Origin: a virus
Length of the DNA: 37,620 bases
Virus record (IMG/VR): IMGVR_UViG_3300009034_000119
Coordinates: 1-37,620 of that record
Strand: one strand, 5' to 3'
Under the pieces are notes generated by a model. It was not told the DNA's origin. It did no database searches and saw only the letters and a list, made by a program, of their open reading frames with translations. The position numbers were made by a program, and so were the translations under genes. This document shows, piece after piece, positions 29,639 through 37,620 of this stretch (its first letter is position 1; every line of letters starts with the position of its first letter).

Positions 29639-30648
29639 TGATTGACCTCCATAGATTTATTGAGCTGTTTAAGCTCTTCTGTGAAACTAGACAATAAGTG
29701 AATCCTCGACTTATCATCTTTGAAATACGGCTTCTCACCTTGAGGAGTATCTTCAGGTGATGGCTCCTCAATGATAGGAAGTGCTTTTAGACTTTGTATA
29801 GCGTTTAAGACAAATTCAGAAGTATCTGCAGAGATCTCATTCTCTACTTCTAGATCTATGATAGTCTGCAGAACTCCTTCCAGTGATTTCTCGGCTGGCT
29901 CAAATTTTTCATACTTCACATTGTTATCTTTTAGCCAAGTTTTAGCTTGGGCTACTGTCCAATCTGAGATAGGGAATCTTATAGCTTGAGGGATTGGATT
30001 ATCTGAAGGCTTGTCATGTTCTTTTAGCTTTCCCCAAATTACTGCAGCTGTAGTTGGGACTTTGATCTTACCATAAATAGTGCCATCTTTTTTTCTTCTG
30101 AAATTCTTAGGATTGAATTGAGCTGGATCTTTTATCCTAGCTGAATGTTCATTAGGATAAGGCTTTAATTCAAATTCTCCTTCTCCGCAACTAGGGCAAA
30201 AATTTTTAACATCAGTGATAAGAGCTTCTTGATCCATTCCCCATGTTACTATAGAGACTTCCCAGAGCTTGATCTCTTTCAATGTTCTTATCCCAGTTAC
30301 TGTGTCCCAGCTTGACTTGATCACATCATAGCCGATAGATAGCATATTGACTACTTTCTTCTGCATTAAAGCATAAAGCTCTTTAGCTCTTTGCACTTCT
30401 AAGACTAGATAGCCTTGGACTTTTAGACCCTTGCTATCTTCTTCACCATGGATCCCCCCTACTGGCTCTAAGATCCTATGATACCAATGGACTGGAAATT
30501 GTTCATTTTCTTTTAGCGTCTTCTTAAAAGCTCCTGATACTATAAGATCGTTACCATGATCTACTTTATCAAAAGTAGAAGCATATCCTTCGAAAGTGCC
30601 ATCCTCGTTTAACTCTTTCAAGTCAAATTTGAATGATTTTTTTTCCAT
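29635..30648 (-). CDS. HK97-type prohead protease with C-terminal extension
   Basis: A protein of 337 aa from the ATG at 30648, chosen because GGAGG lies about 6 nt upstream; an earlier ATG at 30660 lacks a site. The S78 protease core holds FEGYASTFDKVDHGNDLI, catalytic histidine in VHWYH (H57 in this numbering, H61 from the earlier start) and serine in NMLSIGY (S104/S108). After residue 155 there is a cysteine pair (CPSCGE) and an unusual extension (ISDWTVAQAKTWLKDNNVKY) not part of the core. It processes the capsid protein downstream. Confidence 0.92.
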   Translation of the reverse strand: MEKKSFKFDLKELNEDGTFEGYASTFDKVDHGNDLIVSGAFKKTLKENEQFPVHWYHRILEPVGGIHGEEDSKGLKVQGYLVLEVQRAKELYALMQKKVVNMLSIGYDVIKSSWDTVTGIRTLKEIKLWEVSIVTWGMDQEALITDVKNFCPSCGEGEFELKPYPNEHSARIKDPAQFNPKNFRRKKDGTIYGKIKVPTTAAVIWGKLKEHDKPSDNPIPQAIRFPISDWTVAQAKTWLKDNNVKYEKFEPAEKSLEGVLQTIIDLEVENEISADTSEFVLNAIQSLKALPIIEEPSPEDTPQGEKPYFKDDKSRIHLLSSFTEELKQLNKSMEVNQ

Positions 30649-30728
30649 GATTTCCTCCATAAATACAATTTACGGAAAGCTATCCCAAAGCAGAATCCAG
30701 CTAAGAAGAGTAAGAGTTTTTCGATCAT
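30618..30728 (-). CDS. Tiny membrane ORF between portal and protease
   Basis: A 36-aa ORF starting in an ATGA overlap with the portal stop. It has a hydrophobic N-terminus (LLLFLAGFCFGIAF) followed by a basic, tryptophan-containing tail. It overlaps the protease start region in another frame. The overlaps suggest it is translated; function unknown. Confidence 0.5.
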   Translation of the reverse strand: MIEKLLLFLAGFCFGIAFRKLYLWRKSWKKNHSNLT

Positions 30729-32818
30729 TGATCTTCTAGTCCTTTTACTTCAGGATAGGTAGCACATTTACACTCTATCACATTTCCCGGAGAACCTGAA
30801 GGGTCTCCTGGATATTGTAATAACTCTCCCCCTACTTCAAAGGCTTCATTGAGTGGAATAGGATTATCAGAATAATGCTGATCAGCTTCTGCATGGCTCT
30901 CTCTAGTAGTAGGAAGGAAAGCTGATAGCCAGCCTTTGAGTTCTACTAACTCACTTTGCTTATAGCCTTCAAGCTGTCCCCAGTTCTCTACTTTAGCCAT
31001 TTCAGTATTAGCTATTTTTCTAGATCTTGAAAGTGCTAGTCCATCTAACCTTTCATGAAGATTCTGGGTTAGCTCTTCTATAGTCCAGTTTTCTCTTAAA
31101 GCTTTCTCTACCATTCTTTCTATTTTAGTAAGAGTAGTCTTAGCTATTTGAGTTCCACTCTCTAAGATCATTTTAGTTAAGTTCCTTCTTATTTCAGCAG
31201 AGACTATGAATCTCTCTTCAAGCTCTTGTTTTTCTTCTTGATCTAGATCTAAAAGTTTTCCTTGACTAGCTGCTAATCCAGCTTCCCCTGCTTTCTGGAC
31301 TGCATCTACATAGTAGTTATCAAATTTACGAGCATATTTCTTACCATGCTCTTCTACATCAAAGAGCTTGTTTATGTCAATACTAGAAGTATCGCGGAGT
31401 TGAGAAAATGCCTTCCTGACCTTCTGAGCCTGATTTTTTAAGTAAGCTTTGATTGGATTGTAGAGAATCCTCTCTTTCATCTCTACTCGCTTCATGAAAT
31501 GGAGCCATAAGAGCTTCTTACGAGCTTTATTCTGCCAAAAAGAAAGCTTATCTTCTGCTTTAATTCCTCCTTCTCCTTCTCCAGCTATATCTGAAATAGG
31601 AACAAAATTTAGAGGGACTAAGATCACATTCCCTTTTCCACTAGGATCTTCTTCATAACCTGTAGCTAATCTCTTCTCGTCTACTGTAAGCCAATGAGCT
31701 TTAGACATTCGATCAAAAGTTTTAGTAGCTTCTTCTTGAAGAGCTTGAATAGCATCCCTGTTATAATCGAGCCTTAAGTTAGTTCCAAATCTAGGAGTAA
31801 GCCAGTTATTAAATTCATCCCTAAAAAAGTCCATGATAGGAAGACAGACTTCTAAGTAAAGTGATTTCCTTGCTTCTTGGTAGTTACTAAATTTCTTCTG
31901 CTCTGTATCGCCTAATAATTCTGGAGCTAAATTAAAGACTGTGCAGATCTTCCTCAAAGTTACTTTATCTAAGTTAAGCCAGTCCATTTCTTTAGGACTT
32001 AAGCTCATCTGTTCCCACTTCATCCCAGCTTCTAAAAGTAAAGGTCTTCCAGCATTTTCAAACCCCCCATATTCAGTTTTGATATCTTCTTTTAAGCGAT
32101 CCCTCTGCTCATCATCTAGACCTTTTTCAGTTACTAAAGATCCTGAAGGTCTAGCATCATTCTGGAGTAATTTATAATTCCAAGCTAAAGACATATTCTG
32201 TATATCAATTCCCCGGGCTGCTACTTCTATAGGTGAGAGTCCATACCAATCATCTAGAGGATGGAAAGATCTCATATGTAAGATCTCACCTTCAAAGAAG
32301 TCTTCTTTGGTTGATCCAGATGAATAAGTATAGCCTTTCACTAATCCTAAAGAATCCCCAGGGATCACTTTAACTCGATCTGGGCGAAGGGCATAAAGCT
32401 CTCTAGGCTTTCCTGGATTAGGTCCGACTCTCTCTATATAAGTATTCCCTGCTAGCTTGAAAAATGAAATAGCTCTTTCTATGAAAGCACTTTGCCCTTC
32501 ATAAGGATTAGGTCTTCTCACCACATCTAAAAGATCATGCTTAGTAAGCTCTTGAATTTTTTCTCTCTGAGTTCTAGGAGTGCTGAATAACTGCCAAGGG
32601 ATCCCTGCGCAAGTTTGGGCTATAAGAGAGATGCAAGAATAGACTGTCATACAGTTTTGAAAGCCTTCTCTAGATAGGACAGAAAAATCTCTCTTGCTCC
32701 ATACTGGCTGCTTCCCAGTGATCATCAAAATAGCTCCCCAAGTTCTGCTCTGCTTAAAAGAAAAGTTCCTGAAGATCCTGGGGATCCTTGGAAGTCTGAT
32801 CGTTATTTTATCCATCAT
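30725..32818 (-). CDS. Portal protein fused to MuF-like head morphogenesis domain
   Basis: A 697-aa protein. Residues 60-430 are an HK97-type portal (VYSCISLIAQTCAGIPWQLF, VVRRPNPYEGQSAFIERAIS, RKICTVFNLAPELLGDTEQK). Residues about 560-690 form a MuF/minor-capsid domain (LSRSRKIANTEMAKVENWGQ, WLSAFLPTTRESHAEADQHY, GNVIECKCATYP). Separate in most phages, these two are one polypeptide here. The portal forms the ring through which DNA passes; the MuF part is likely internal or neck-associated. Confidence 0.93.
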   Translation of the reverse strand: MMDKITIRLPRIPRIFRNFSFKQSRTWGAILMITGKQPVWSKRDFSVLSREGFQNCMTVYSCISLIAQTCAGIPWQLFSTPRTQREKIQELTKHDLLDVVRRPNPYEGQSAFIERAISFFKLAGNTYIERVGPNPGKPRELYALRPDRVKVIPGDSLGLVKGYTYSSGSTKEDFFEGEILHMRSFHPLDDWYGLSPIEVAARGIDIQNMSLAWNYKLLQNDARPSGSLVTEKGLDDEQRDRLKEDIKTEYGGFENAGRPLLLEAGMKWEQMSLSPKEMDWLNLDKVTLRKICTVFNLAPELLGDTEQKKFSNYQEARKSLYLEVCLPIMDFFRDEFNNWLTPRFGTNLRLDYNRDAIQALQEEATKTFDRMSKAHWLTVDEKRLATGYEEDPSGKGNVILVPLNFVPISDIAGEGEGGIKAEDKLSFWQNKARKKLLWLHFMKRVEMKERILYNPIKAYLKNQAQKVRKAFSQLRDTSSIDINKLFDVEEHGKKYARKFDNYYVDAVQKAGEAGLAASQGKLLDLDQEEKQELEERFIVSAEIRRNLTKMILESGTQIAKTTLTKIERMVEKALRENWTIEELTQNLHERLDGLALSRSRKIANTEMAKVENWGQLEGYKQSELVELKGWLSAFLPTTRESHAEADQHYSDNPIPLNEAFEVGGELLQYPGDPSGSPGNVIECKCATYPEVKGLEDQ

Positions 32819-32840
32819 CCCTTTCCTTTTACCATAAATT

Positions 32841-33035
32841 TCATTCTGATATAAGCCTTATTTTCTTTTTTGTTATCAAGCCAAAAGGCTTGCTGATCAG
32901 GTCTGGAGTTCTCCTTCCCATGAAGGTGTACTTTCCTAGATCATTAAAAGTTCTATTAATGAGATCTAAAATAAGCCCATATCCTTTAGTTATAATTGAT
33001 ATTCCACCTATGCCATATCCTTTAGTTATGATCAT
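32841..33035 (-). CDS. Small MIITKGYG protein, copy B of a duplicated module
   Basis: A 64-aa protein beginning MIITKGYGIGGISIITKGYG, with the same unit repeated inside, and a basic end. It is a relative of the 76-aa protein at 35038 (MIITRGHG start). It overlaps the stop of the 667-aa protein (TAATG). It lies just upstream of the portal gene. No known function; the recurrent pairing suggests it works with the preceding large protein. Confidence 0.7.
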   Translation of the reverse strand: MIITKGYGIGGISIITKGYGLILDLINRTFNDLGKYTFMGRRTPDLISKPFGLITKKKIRLISE

Positions 33036-35038
33036 TAAATTCTTACCCTTTTGAAGACATTTTTTTCTGTGCGCTTACCTAGCTTATCAAATAAATTAAA
33101 TCTCAAAAGCTCTAAGTGATCTTCTTTATAAATGATCATCTGATTATCTTTTATCTCCCAGCATCCAGATTCTACATTTTTTAAGAACATGACTATATCT
33201 TTGATCTCTTGTGAAGTAGCCTCGAGTGCTAACTCGTTTATATCTGCTTTAAATTCATCTTTCTTTTCTAAGATCTCAGGCTGGATCTTATTAGCTTCAG
33301 TCTCTATGTCTCCAGTAGTCTTTCCGAAGGATCCTGGAGCTACATGATCAGCTTTAGTCTCATCCCAGACAGCATCTGCTATTTCAGCTGGATCTACTAA
33401 TGGGATTAGAAGAGTTATGTTTTCAGTGTGAATTGAAGAGACTACTAAAATGCTCTGGATGATATAACCAGCCTTATCAAAGAAGCAGTTATAATTAGTA
33501 GGTTTCCAGTCAAAATCATAAGTAAAAGGAGAGTGCTTAATTTGCCAGCTTTGACCATCATCAAAGTTGCAGCTGATATTAGGGAGATGAGATCCTTCTT
33601 CATTCTTGACATTGAAAGTTACAGTGTATTTAGAGACTGTCATAGTCATAGAATCTATAGTCTCTTTTGCTTGCTCATCTATGATCTTAAGCTGGCATAA
33701 GACTTGACCTGAATTATCAAAAAGATATTGAAAGTTTCTGATAGCTTCTTGTAGAGTTCCATATCCCCCTTTTAAGATCTGAGTCCATCCTGATCCTTCT
33801 ATGTCATATAAAGCTGCAGCGTTTTCGATATCACCATCTGGATCTGAAATAGTACAATCACTGAAAGGCTTTTTCTCTTCATGATCATAACAGTTCTTAT
33901 CAGTCCCAGCATAAACTATAGAGGGATCCCCTAAAGAAGCTGAGATCTCTACTGAATCTAACTCTACTTTCTGTGATCCATCACTGATCAAGAAAGCTTT
34001 GAACATGATCTTCTCATTCCCTATAGGAAATTGATCTATATTAGCATGGACTGTAGCTGCGTCATTATAATCTTCACCAGTAGTTATAGCCCAAGTGCTG
34101 CCATTCCAATATCGCCAGTTAGCGCCATCATCATCAGAAAGTTGATAAGCTACATTCCCTTCATTAGATCCACCTAGCACTTCTGAGAAAGCTGTATAAG
34201 ACACTACTCCTAAAGGCTCCCAAGATGAAGTAGGCTTGATAGTAGGCTTGTCTAAAGGATAGCCAGCAGGGGGAAGATCTTCAGTCCCAGACCCAGAGTT
34301 ATATCTGAAGCTTACTTGACTTTGATTTAAGACTAACTCATAGATCACCACTTCATCTAAATATCCTTTAAAATCTGTGATCCCATTCATAGCTGCGATT
34401 TGAAAAGTAGTTACAGGAGTTATCATGGATCCTGAAGACATAGTATTTTCATGAATTACAGTAGTTAAAGAGACTGAATCTACATAGATTTTTATTCCAG
34501 ATCCATCAGAAGAGCCATCATAAGTAAAGGCTAAATGATGCCAGTTATCATCATCATAAGTTCCTGGAGCTACTCCAATTATATTTCCATCTAAAGTTGC
34601 TAGAGTGAAAGCTAATTCATTAAATTCATTGATAAATAATCTATATCCTTGCCAGTCAGTTTCATTGAATCTAGAAACTATCATCATGTCTTTTGCTACA
34701 TTCAATACTCTAAACCAAGCTTCAAGAGAAAATTCATCTGTCCTTTCAAAGCCAGCTATATTCCCACATTCTACATATTCATTTCTTCCATCAAAATAAA
34801 GACAATTACTTAGCTTCCCAGCCATCCAGTCTACATCTTCCATCTGTATCAAGGTTCCATCTCTCCCATTCCCAGAAGAGTCTAAAGCTGTAGCTCCAGC
34901 AGATTCGTTTAAGTGCCAGTGAGCATAAGTAGACATTAAAATAGACTTAAGTTGTGCTAGACCTCCAGCTACTTCGATCTTAGCAGAATCATAGACATAG
35001 TTAGCTGGATTAGTGAAAGGATATAATTGATCAGCCAT
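33035..35038 (-). CDS. LamG-domain host-interaction protein, copy B of duplicated module
   Basis: A 667-aa protein. Residues 40-240 are a LamG/concanavalin-like sandwich (LDSSGNGRDGTL, LSNCLYFDGRNEYVECGNIA, DNWHHLAFTYDGSSDGSG), followed by Ig/PKD-like beta domains, a stalk with IADAVWDETKADHVAPGSFG, and a C-terminal 50-residue domain (FLKNVESGCWEIKDNQM, LLRFNLFDKLGKRTEKNVFK) shared with the 236-aa protein. It probably binds sugars or other surface ligands. Confidence 0.82.
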   Translation of the reverse strand: MADQLYPFTNPANYVYDSAKIEVAGGLAQLKSILMSTYAHWHLNESAGATALDSSGNGRDGTLIQMEDVDWMAGKLSNCLYFDGRNEYVECGNIAGFERTDEFSLEAWFRVLNVAKDMMIVSRFNETDWQGYRLFINEFNELAFTLATLDGNIIGVAPGTYDDDNWHHLAFTYDGSSDGSGIKIYVDSVSLTTVIHENTMSSGSMITPVTTFQIAAMNGITDFKGYLDEVVIYELVLNQSQVSFRYNSGSGTEDLPPAGYPLDKPTIKPTSSWEPLGVVSYTAFSEVLGGSNEGNVAYQLSDDDGANWRYWNGSTWAITTGEDYNDAATVHANIDQFPIGNEKIMFKAFLISDGSQKVELDSVEISASLGDPSIVYAGTDKNCYDHEEKKPFSDCTISDPDGDIENAAALYDIEGSGWTQILKGGYGTLQEAIRNFQYLFDNSGQVLCQLKIIDEQAKETIDSMTMTVSKYTVTFNVKNEEGSHLPNISCNFDDGQSWQIKHSPFTYDFDWKPTNYNCFFDKAGYIIQSILVVSSIHTENITLLIPLVDPAEIADAVWDETKADHVAPGSFGKTTGDIETEANKIQPEILEKKDEFKADINELALEATSQEIKDIVMFLKNVESGCWEIKDNQMIIYKEDHLELLRFNLFDKLGKRTEKNVFKRVRI

Positions 35039-35268
35039 TATTTAGTTATCCTCTTCTTTTTTTCTTCATAGATCTTCTTAGTCTTCCCATCTAGCAATTC
35101 AATCTCTCCACTTATAGAGACAGGTCTTTCTTTTCTCAGTAAGTAGATCTTCTCATCTGCTATTAGCCCGGGCTTTCTTTTGATCCTTACTATCTTTTTT
35201 ATGAACTGAAGCCCAAATCCTCTAATAGCTAGAGTCTGATCTTTCCCATGCCCTCTAGTTATTATCAA
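35038..35268 (-). CDS. Small MIITRGHG protein, copy A of a duplicated module
   Basis: A 76-aa protein starting at TTG, read through an overlap with the stop of the 236-aa gene (TTGA), with GGAG upstream. N-terminus MIITRGHGKDQTLAIRGFGL shows the same internal G-hG repeat as the 64-aa protein at 32841; the rest is Lys/Arg-rich and different. Part of a paired module with the preceding gene. Confidence 0.68.
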   Translation of the reverse strand: MIITRGHGKDQTLAIRGFGLQFIKKIVRIKRKPGLIADEKIYLLRKERPVSISGEIELLDGKTKKIYEEKKKRITK

Positions 35269-35975
35269 ACCCTTCTCCTGTCATAGACATTCTTTTGACT
35301 AGCTGCACCATAGATATCAAAGAGATTGAATCTAGCTACTTCAGTTTCGTTATCAGATTTATAGAAGACCATCTGATTATTTATGATTCTCCACCTTCCC
35401 CCTTCTATGTCTTTTAAGAAAGTGATATCAGTCCAGTCTATAGTATCAGTTTTAGCTTTAATAGCGTCTATTAGAGCATCCATAGTCTTAAGATTTTCAT
35501 CAGTCCATCCAGAGCCTTTAAGGTCTGTAAGATGAGTGATGAGAGTAGTCAAAGCTCCTGAATTTGGAAGGTTATCAGTTACTGCTTTTATAGCGTCTAT
35601 TAATACATCTAAAGCTGCTAGCTGGGAGTCTATGTCTGAATCATCAGCTGGATCTGCAGGGAGATTATCAGTCTTAGCTTTAACTCCATCTATGAGGGTG
35701 TCTAAAGCTGTGAGATCTTCAGTTACTTGCCCTACTTCATTAGTAGCGAAAATATAGCGATCATTAGCTGATAAAGAAGCTGATCCATCAGCTCTTATAC
35801 AGTAGTTTTTAGACTCATCATATCCAGTGAAATTATACTTATAGAATCCCCCGGCAATCTCAGCCATAGCTTGCGCTGTTACTACTTGAGTTCCATCATC
35901 TTCCCATACATCTATAGTAGCAGAAAGCCCAGTCTTAGGTGTCCCTTCTTCAGTGAAAAAAGCGATCAATAGCAT
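35265..35975 (-). CDS. Tail/fibre-associated protein, copy A of duplicated module
   Basis: A 236-aa protein. Residues 1-75 form a beta domain (IAFFTEEGTPKTGLSATIDV) known from phage minor tail proteins; residues about 85-180 contain three related helical repeats (ALDTLIDGVKAKTDNLP, ALDVLIDAIKAVTDNLP, MDALIDAIKAKTDTID); the C-terminal 50 residues match the end of the 667-aa protein (FLKDIEGGRWRIINNQM, ARFNLFDIYGAASQKNVYDR). Likely a fibre or fibre-linker. Confidence 0.75.
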   Translation of the reverse strand: MLLIAFFTEEGTPKTGLSATIDVWEDDGTQVVTAQAMAEIAGGFYKYNFTGYDESKNYCIRADGSASLSANDRYIFATNEVGQVTEDLTALDTLIDGVKAKTDNLPADPADDSDIDSQLAALDVLIDAIKAVTDNLPNSGALTTLITHLTDLKGSGWTDENLKTMDALIDAIKAKTDTIDWTDITFLKDIEGGRWRIINNQMVFYKSDNETEVARFNLFDIYGAASQKNVYDRRRV

Positions 35976-35985
35976 TGATTCTCCT

Positions 35986-37563
35986 TTAAGCTGTAGCTAA
36001 TAATCCATAAGTCTCTAAGTAGCTTAGCAAAGTGTTATATTTTGTAGTGATATCAGCTAGAGTTCCGTCTGCATCTACAATATGAGCTTGCTTGACTACT
36101 GGAGTAGCTTTAAAAAATCCCATTTTAGTAGTGTTGAATTGAAGGACTTCATTCCCGAACTCTCCATAGATGAGAGGGTCTGCTCTATTTGAGTTAGCTA
36201 TCCATAACTCATTAGAATCTGTAGTTATCTGTCCTTTCCCAGCGTTAAAACCGAGACATAAATTGCCTACCCCAGTTGTAATATTATAACCTGCATCTTT
36301 CCCGATTAGAACATTTTGATTCCCCCCTACATTAAGGCTAAATCCAGCCATATGCCCTATAACAGTATTAGCAGAATAGCTTTTTGTAGAAGCTCCAAAA
36401 CCAGCTCTATAGCCTACTATAGTATTATCTACCCCAGTTACTGTGTAGTAAGCAGCATCAGCACCTATGAAAACATTTTGATCAGCACCTACTGTGAACC
36501 TTCCTGCACGACTTCCTATGCAAGTATTTTCATGATGTTTTATAGCATAGCCAGCCTGATATCCTATGCATGTATTTTTTACATGAGTTTGGCAACTGAC
36601 TAAACTTTCTGCTCCTACTGCTGTGTTATAACTCCCGGTAGAAATTGAACCCCCTGCGAGATACCCGATATAAGTTGCGTAAGTCCCTGAAGTATTAGCT
36701 TTCCCACTTCGATAACCTATAGCTGTTAAAGCATTTGAATCATTGTTATACCCAGCTTCATATCCTATCGCTATGTTGTTATTATTTCCAACTTGAAGAG
36801 CTAGAGCATTATGCCCGATAGCTATATTATAATCTCCGACATTTTCATTTTTCCCAGCTGCAGTTCCTATGAAACAGTTGGATACCCCTTCAGTTAAATC
36901 TTCTCCAGCGAGATAAGAAATGCAAGTATTTTGTGATCCTGTAGTAATCGCCCTTCCAGCATAAGCACCTATAAAAGTGTTTTGATTATGGCTCTCCCCA
37001 CTAGCTCCTTCCCCAGCAAGATATCCTATGTATATATTATAGAGCCCAGTTTCATTATAGTATCCAGCTTTTCCTCCGATTGCTAAACAGGTATCCCCAG
37101 TAGACATGCTATACCCAGCTTGCTCTCCTATAAAACAATGCCAAGTTCCCCCAGCTGCTAAATTCTTTCCAGCTTCAAATCCTAGCGTCATAACATGCTC
37201 AGTGTCTTTATCGAAATAAATATAATCAGTGATAGTAAGCCCAGCAAAAGTAGGCGAAGCTGAAGTCTGGATATCTTGGATAGTATTTAGAGTGATGAAA
37301 TTCCCACCATCAGTATAGCTTAAGCTGGCTCCAGTTCTTAAGACTCCAGCGCCAGCTGTAGCTCCAAGATAGCCAGCAGTAGCAGCTGCATCTACTTTGA
37401 CTTTCTCATTTGTGCTGGCTGGAAGAGCTTGACTTACCCATTTAGTAGAAGCTTGATCATAAGTTAAGACATCTTGATCACTAGGAGAGTTTAGATCTAT
37501 ATCAGTTAAACCTTCTAATGATAAAGCAAAATTTGTCCTTCTTAATTGAATATTTCCACCCAT
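35986..37563 (-). CDS. Tail fibre with YadA-like IGxxAG repeats
   Basis: A 525-aa protein. Residues 1-125 are a fibre-type N-terminus (DVLTYDQASTKWVSQALP; SPTFAGLTITDYIYF). Residues about 126-443 carry about 19 repeats of the type N-x-x-I-G-x-x-A-G spaced roughly 14-25 residues, as in the left-handed beta-roll of trimeric YadA-like adhesins. The C-terminal 40 residues contain GFFKATPVVKQAHIVD, shared with the other fibre at 16817. It is the complete copy of the gene cut at the left window edge. Probably a trimeric receptor-binding fibre. Confidence 0.9.
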   Translation of the reverse strand: MGGNIQLRRTNFALSLEGLTDIDLNSPSDQDVLTYDQASTKWVSQALPASTNEKVKVDAAATAGYLGATAGAGVLRTGASLSYTDGGNFITLNTIQDIQTSASPTFAGLTITDYIYFDKDTEHVMTLGFEAGKNLAAGGTWHCFIGEQAGYSMSTGDTCLAIGGKAGYYNETGLYNIYIGYLAGEGASGESHNQNTFIGAYAGRAITTGSQNTCISYLAGEDLTEGVSNCFIGTAAGKNENVGDYNIAIGHNALALQVGNNNNIAIGYEAGYNNDSNALTAIGYRSGKANTSGTYATYIGYLAGGSISTGSYNTAVGAESLVSCQTHVKNTCIGYQAGYAIKHHENTCIGSRAGRFTVGADQNVFIGADAAYYTVTGVDNTIVGYRAGFGASTKSYSANTVIGHMAGFSLNVGGNQNVLIGKDAGYNITTGVGNLCLGFNAGKGQITTDSNELWIANSNRADPLIYGEFGNEVLQFNTTKMGFFKATPVVKQAHIVDADGTLADITTKYNTLLSYLETYGLLATA

Positions 37564-37620
37564 CAGAAAAACTTCCTCCTTAGATCGCCATAGAGCAAAG
37601 ATCTCAAGCTGCAGAATAGG
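36651..37620. repeat. 970-bp terminal direct repeat (right copy)
   Basis: Identical to bases 1-970 as far as I compared by eye. It contains the 5' part of the YadA-like fibre gene and its leader. It marks the circular join; the unique genome therefore measures 36,650 bp. Confidence 0.95.

Noticed and set aside
30648-30660. Earlier ATG at 30660 as prohead protease start
   Set aside because: The GGAGG that would serve as ribosome-binding site lies between this ATG and the ATG at 30648, so only the latter is well served.
1-37620. tRNA genes, integrase, transposase or CRISPR arrays
   Set aside because: I saw no cloverleaf-like structures, tyrosine or serine recombinase motifs, insertion-sequence ends or regular repeat-spacer units while reading. 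Reading by eye could miss a divergent tRNA.

Overview
The window is one complete tailed-phage genome (Caudoviricetes, siphovirus-like, HK97-type head) read as a circle. Bases 1-970 are repeated at 36651-37620, so the unique genome is about 36,650 bp. The host cannot be named: base composition is moderately AT-rich, the standard genetic code is used, Shine-Dalgarno sites are strong AGGAGG-type, and there is no tRNA, integrase or recognisable repressor. GATC and AGCT tetranucleotides are strikingly over-represented throughout.

Essentially every gene lies on the minus strand, so the map reads from high to low coordinates. Starting at a near-consensus promoter at about 16,800, the early region (16.8-7.5 kb) holds many small proteins, several with zinc-binding cysteines, and a recombination/replication block. 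That block contains a Cas4-like Fe-S PD-(D/E)XK nuclease with an unknown partner, a coiled-coil protein, a winged-helix replication initiator candidate, two further PD-(D/E)XK-type proteins and a MazG-like protein. No DNA polymerase or helicase is seen, so the phage probably relies on the host replisome.

The lysis region (7.5-5.1 kb) holds coiled-coil and spanin-like membrane proteins, a T7-lysozyme-type amidase and two small membrane proteins that are holin candidates. Next comes an unusual pair, a ParB/Srx-domain protein and a radical-SAM enzyme with a B12-binding-like N-terminus (5.1-3.3 kb), immediately before the terminase subunits (3.1-1.2 kb). A possible plus-strand zinc-binding microprotein sits between the radical-SAM gene and terminase.

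Crossing the circle join, transcription enters a host-interaction module placed between terminase and portal. It has a fibre with about 19 YadA-like IGxxAG repeats, and two copies of a two-gene unit: a long protein ending in a shared FNLFD/KNV domain, followed by a small MIIT(K/R)G protein. Then come portal fused to a MuF-type domain (32.8-30.7 kb), a tiny membrane ORF, HK97 prohead protease, major capsid protein, head-tail connectors, tail terminator, tail tube protein, tail assembly chaperone, tape measure, Dit-like protein, tail hub and distal tail proteins, ending with a second fibre at 16.8 kb.

The best supported specific discovery is a programmed -1 frameshift (slippery A AAA AAC followed by a stop) joining the two tail-assembly chaperone reading frames. 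The most speculative but interesting is the ParB/radical-SAM cassette.
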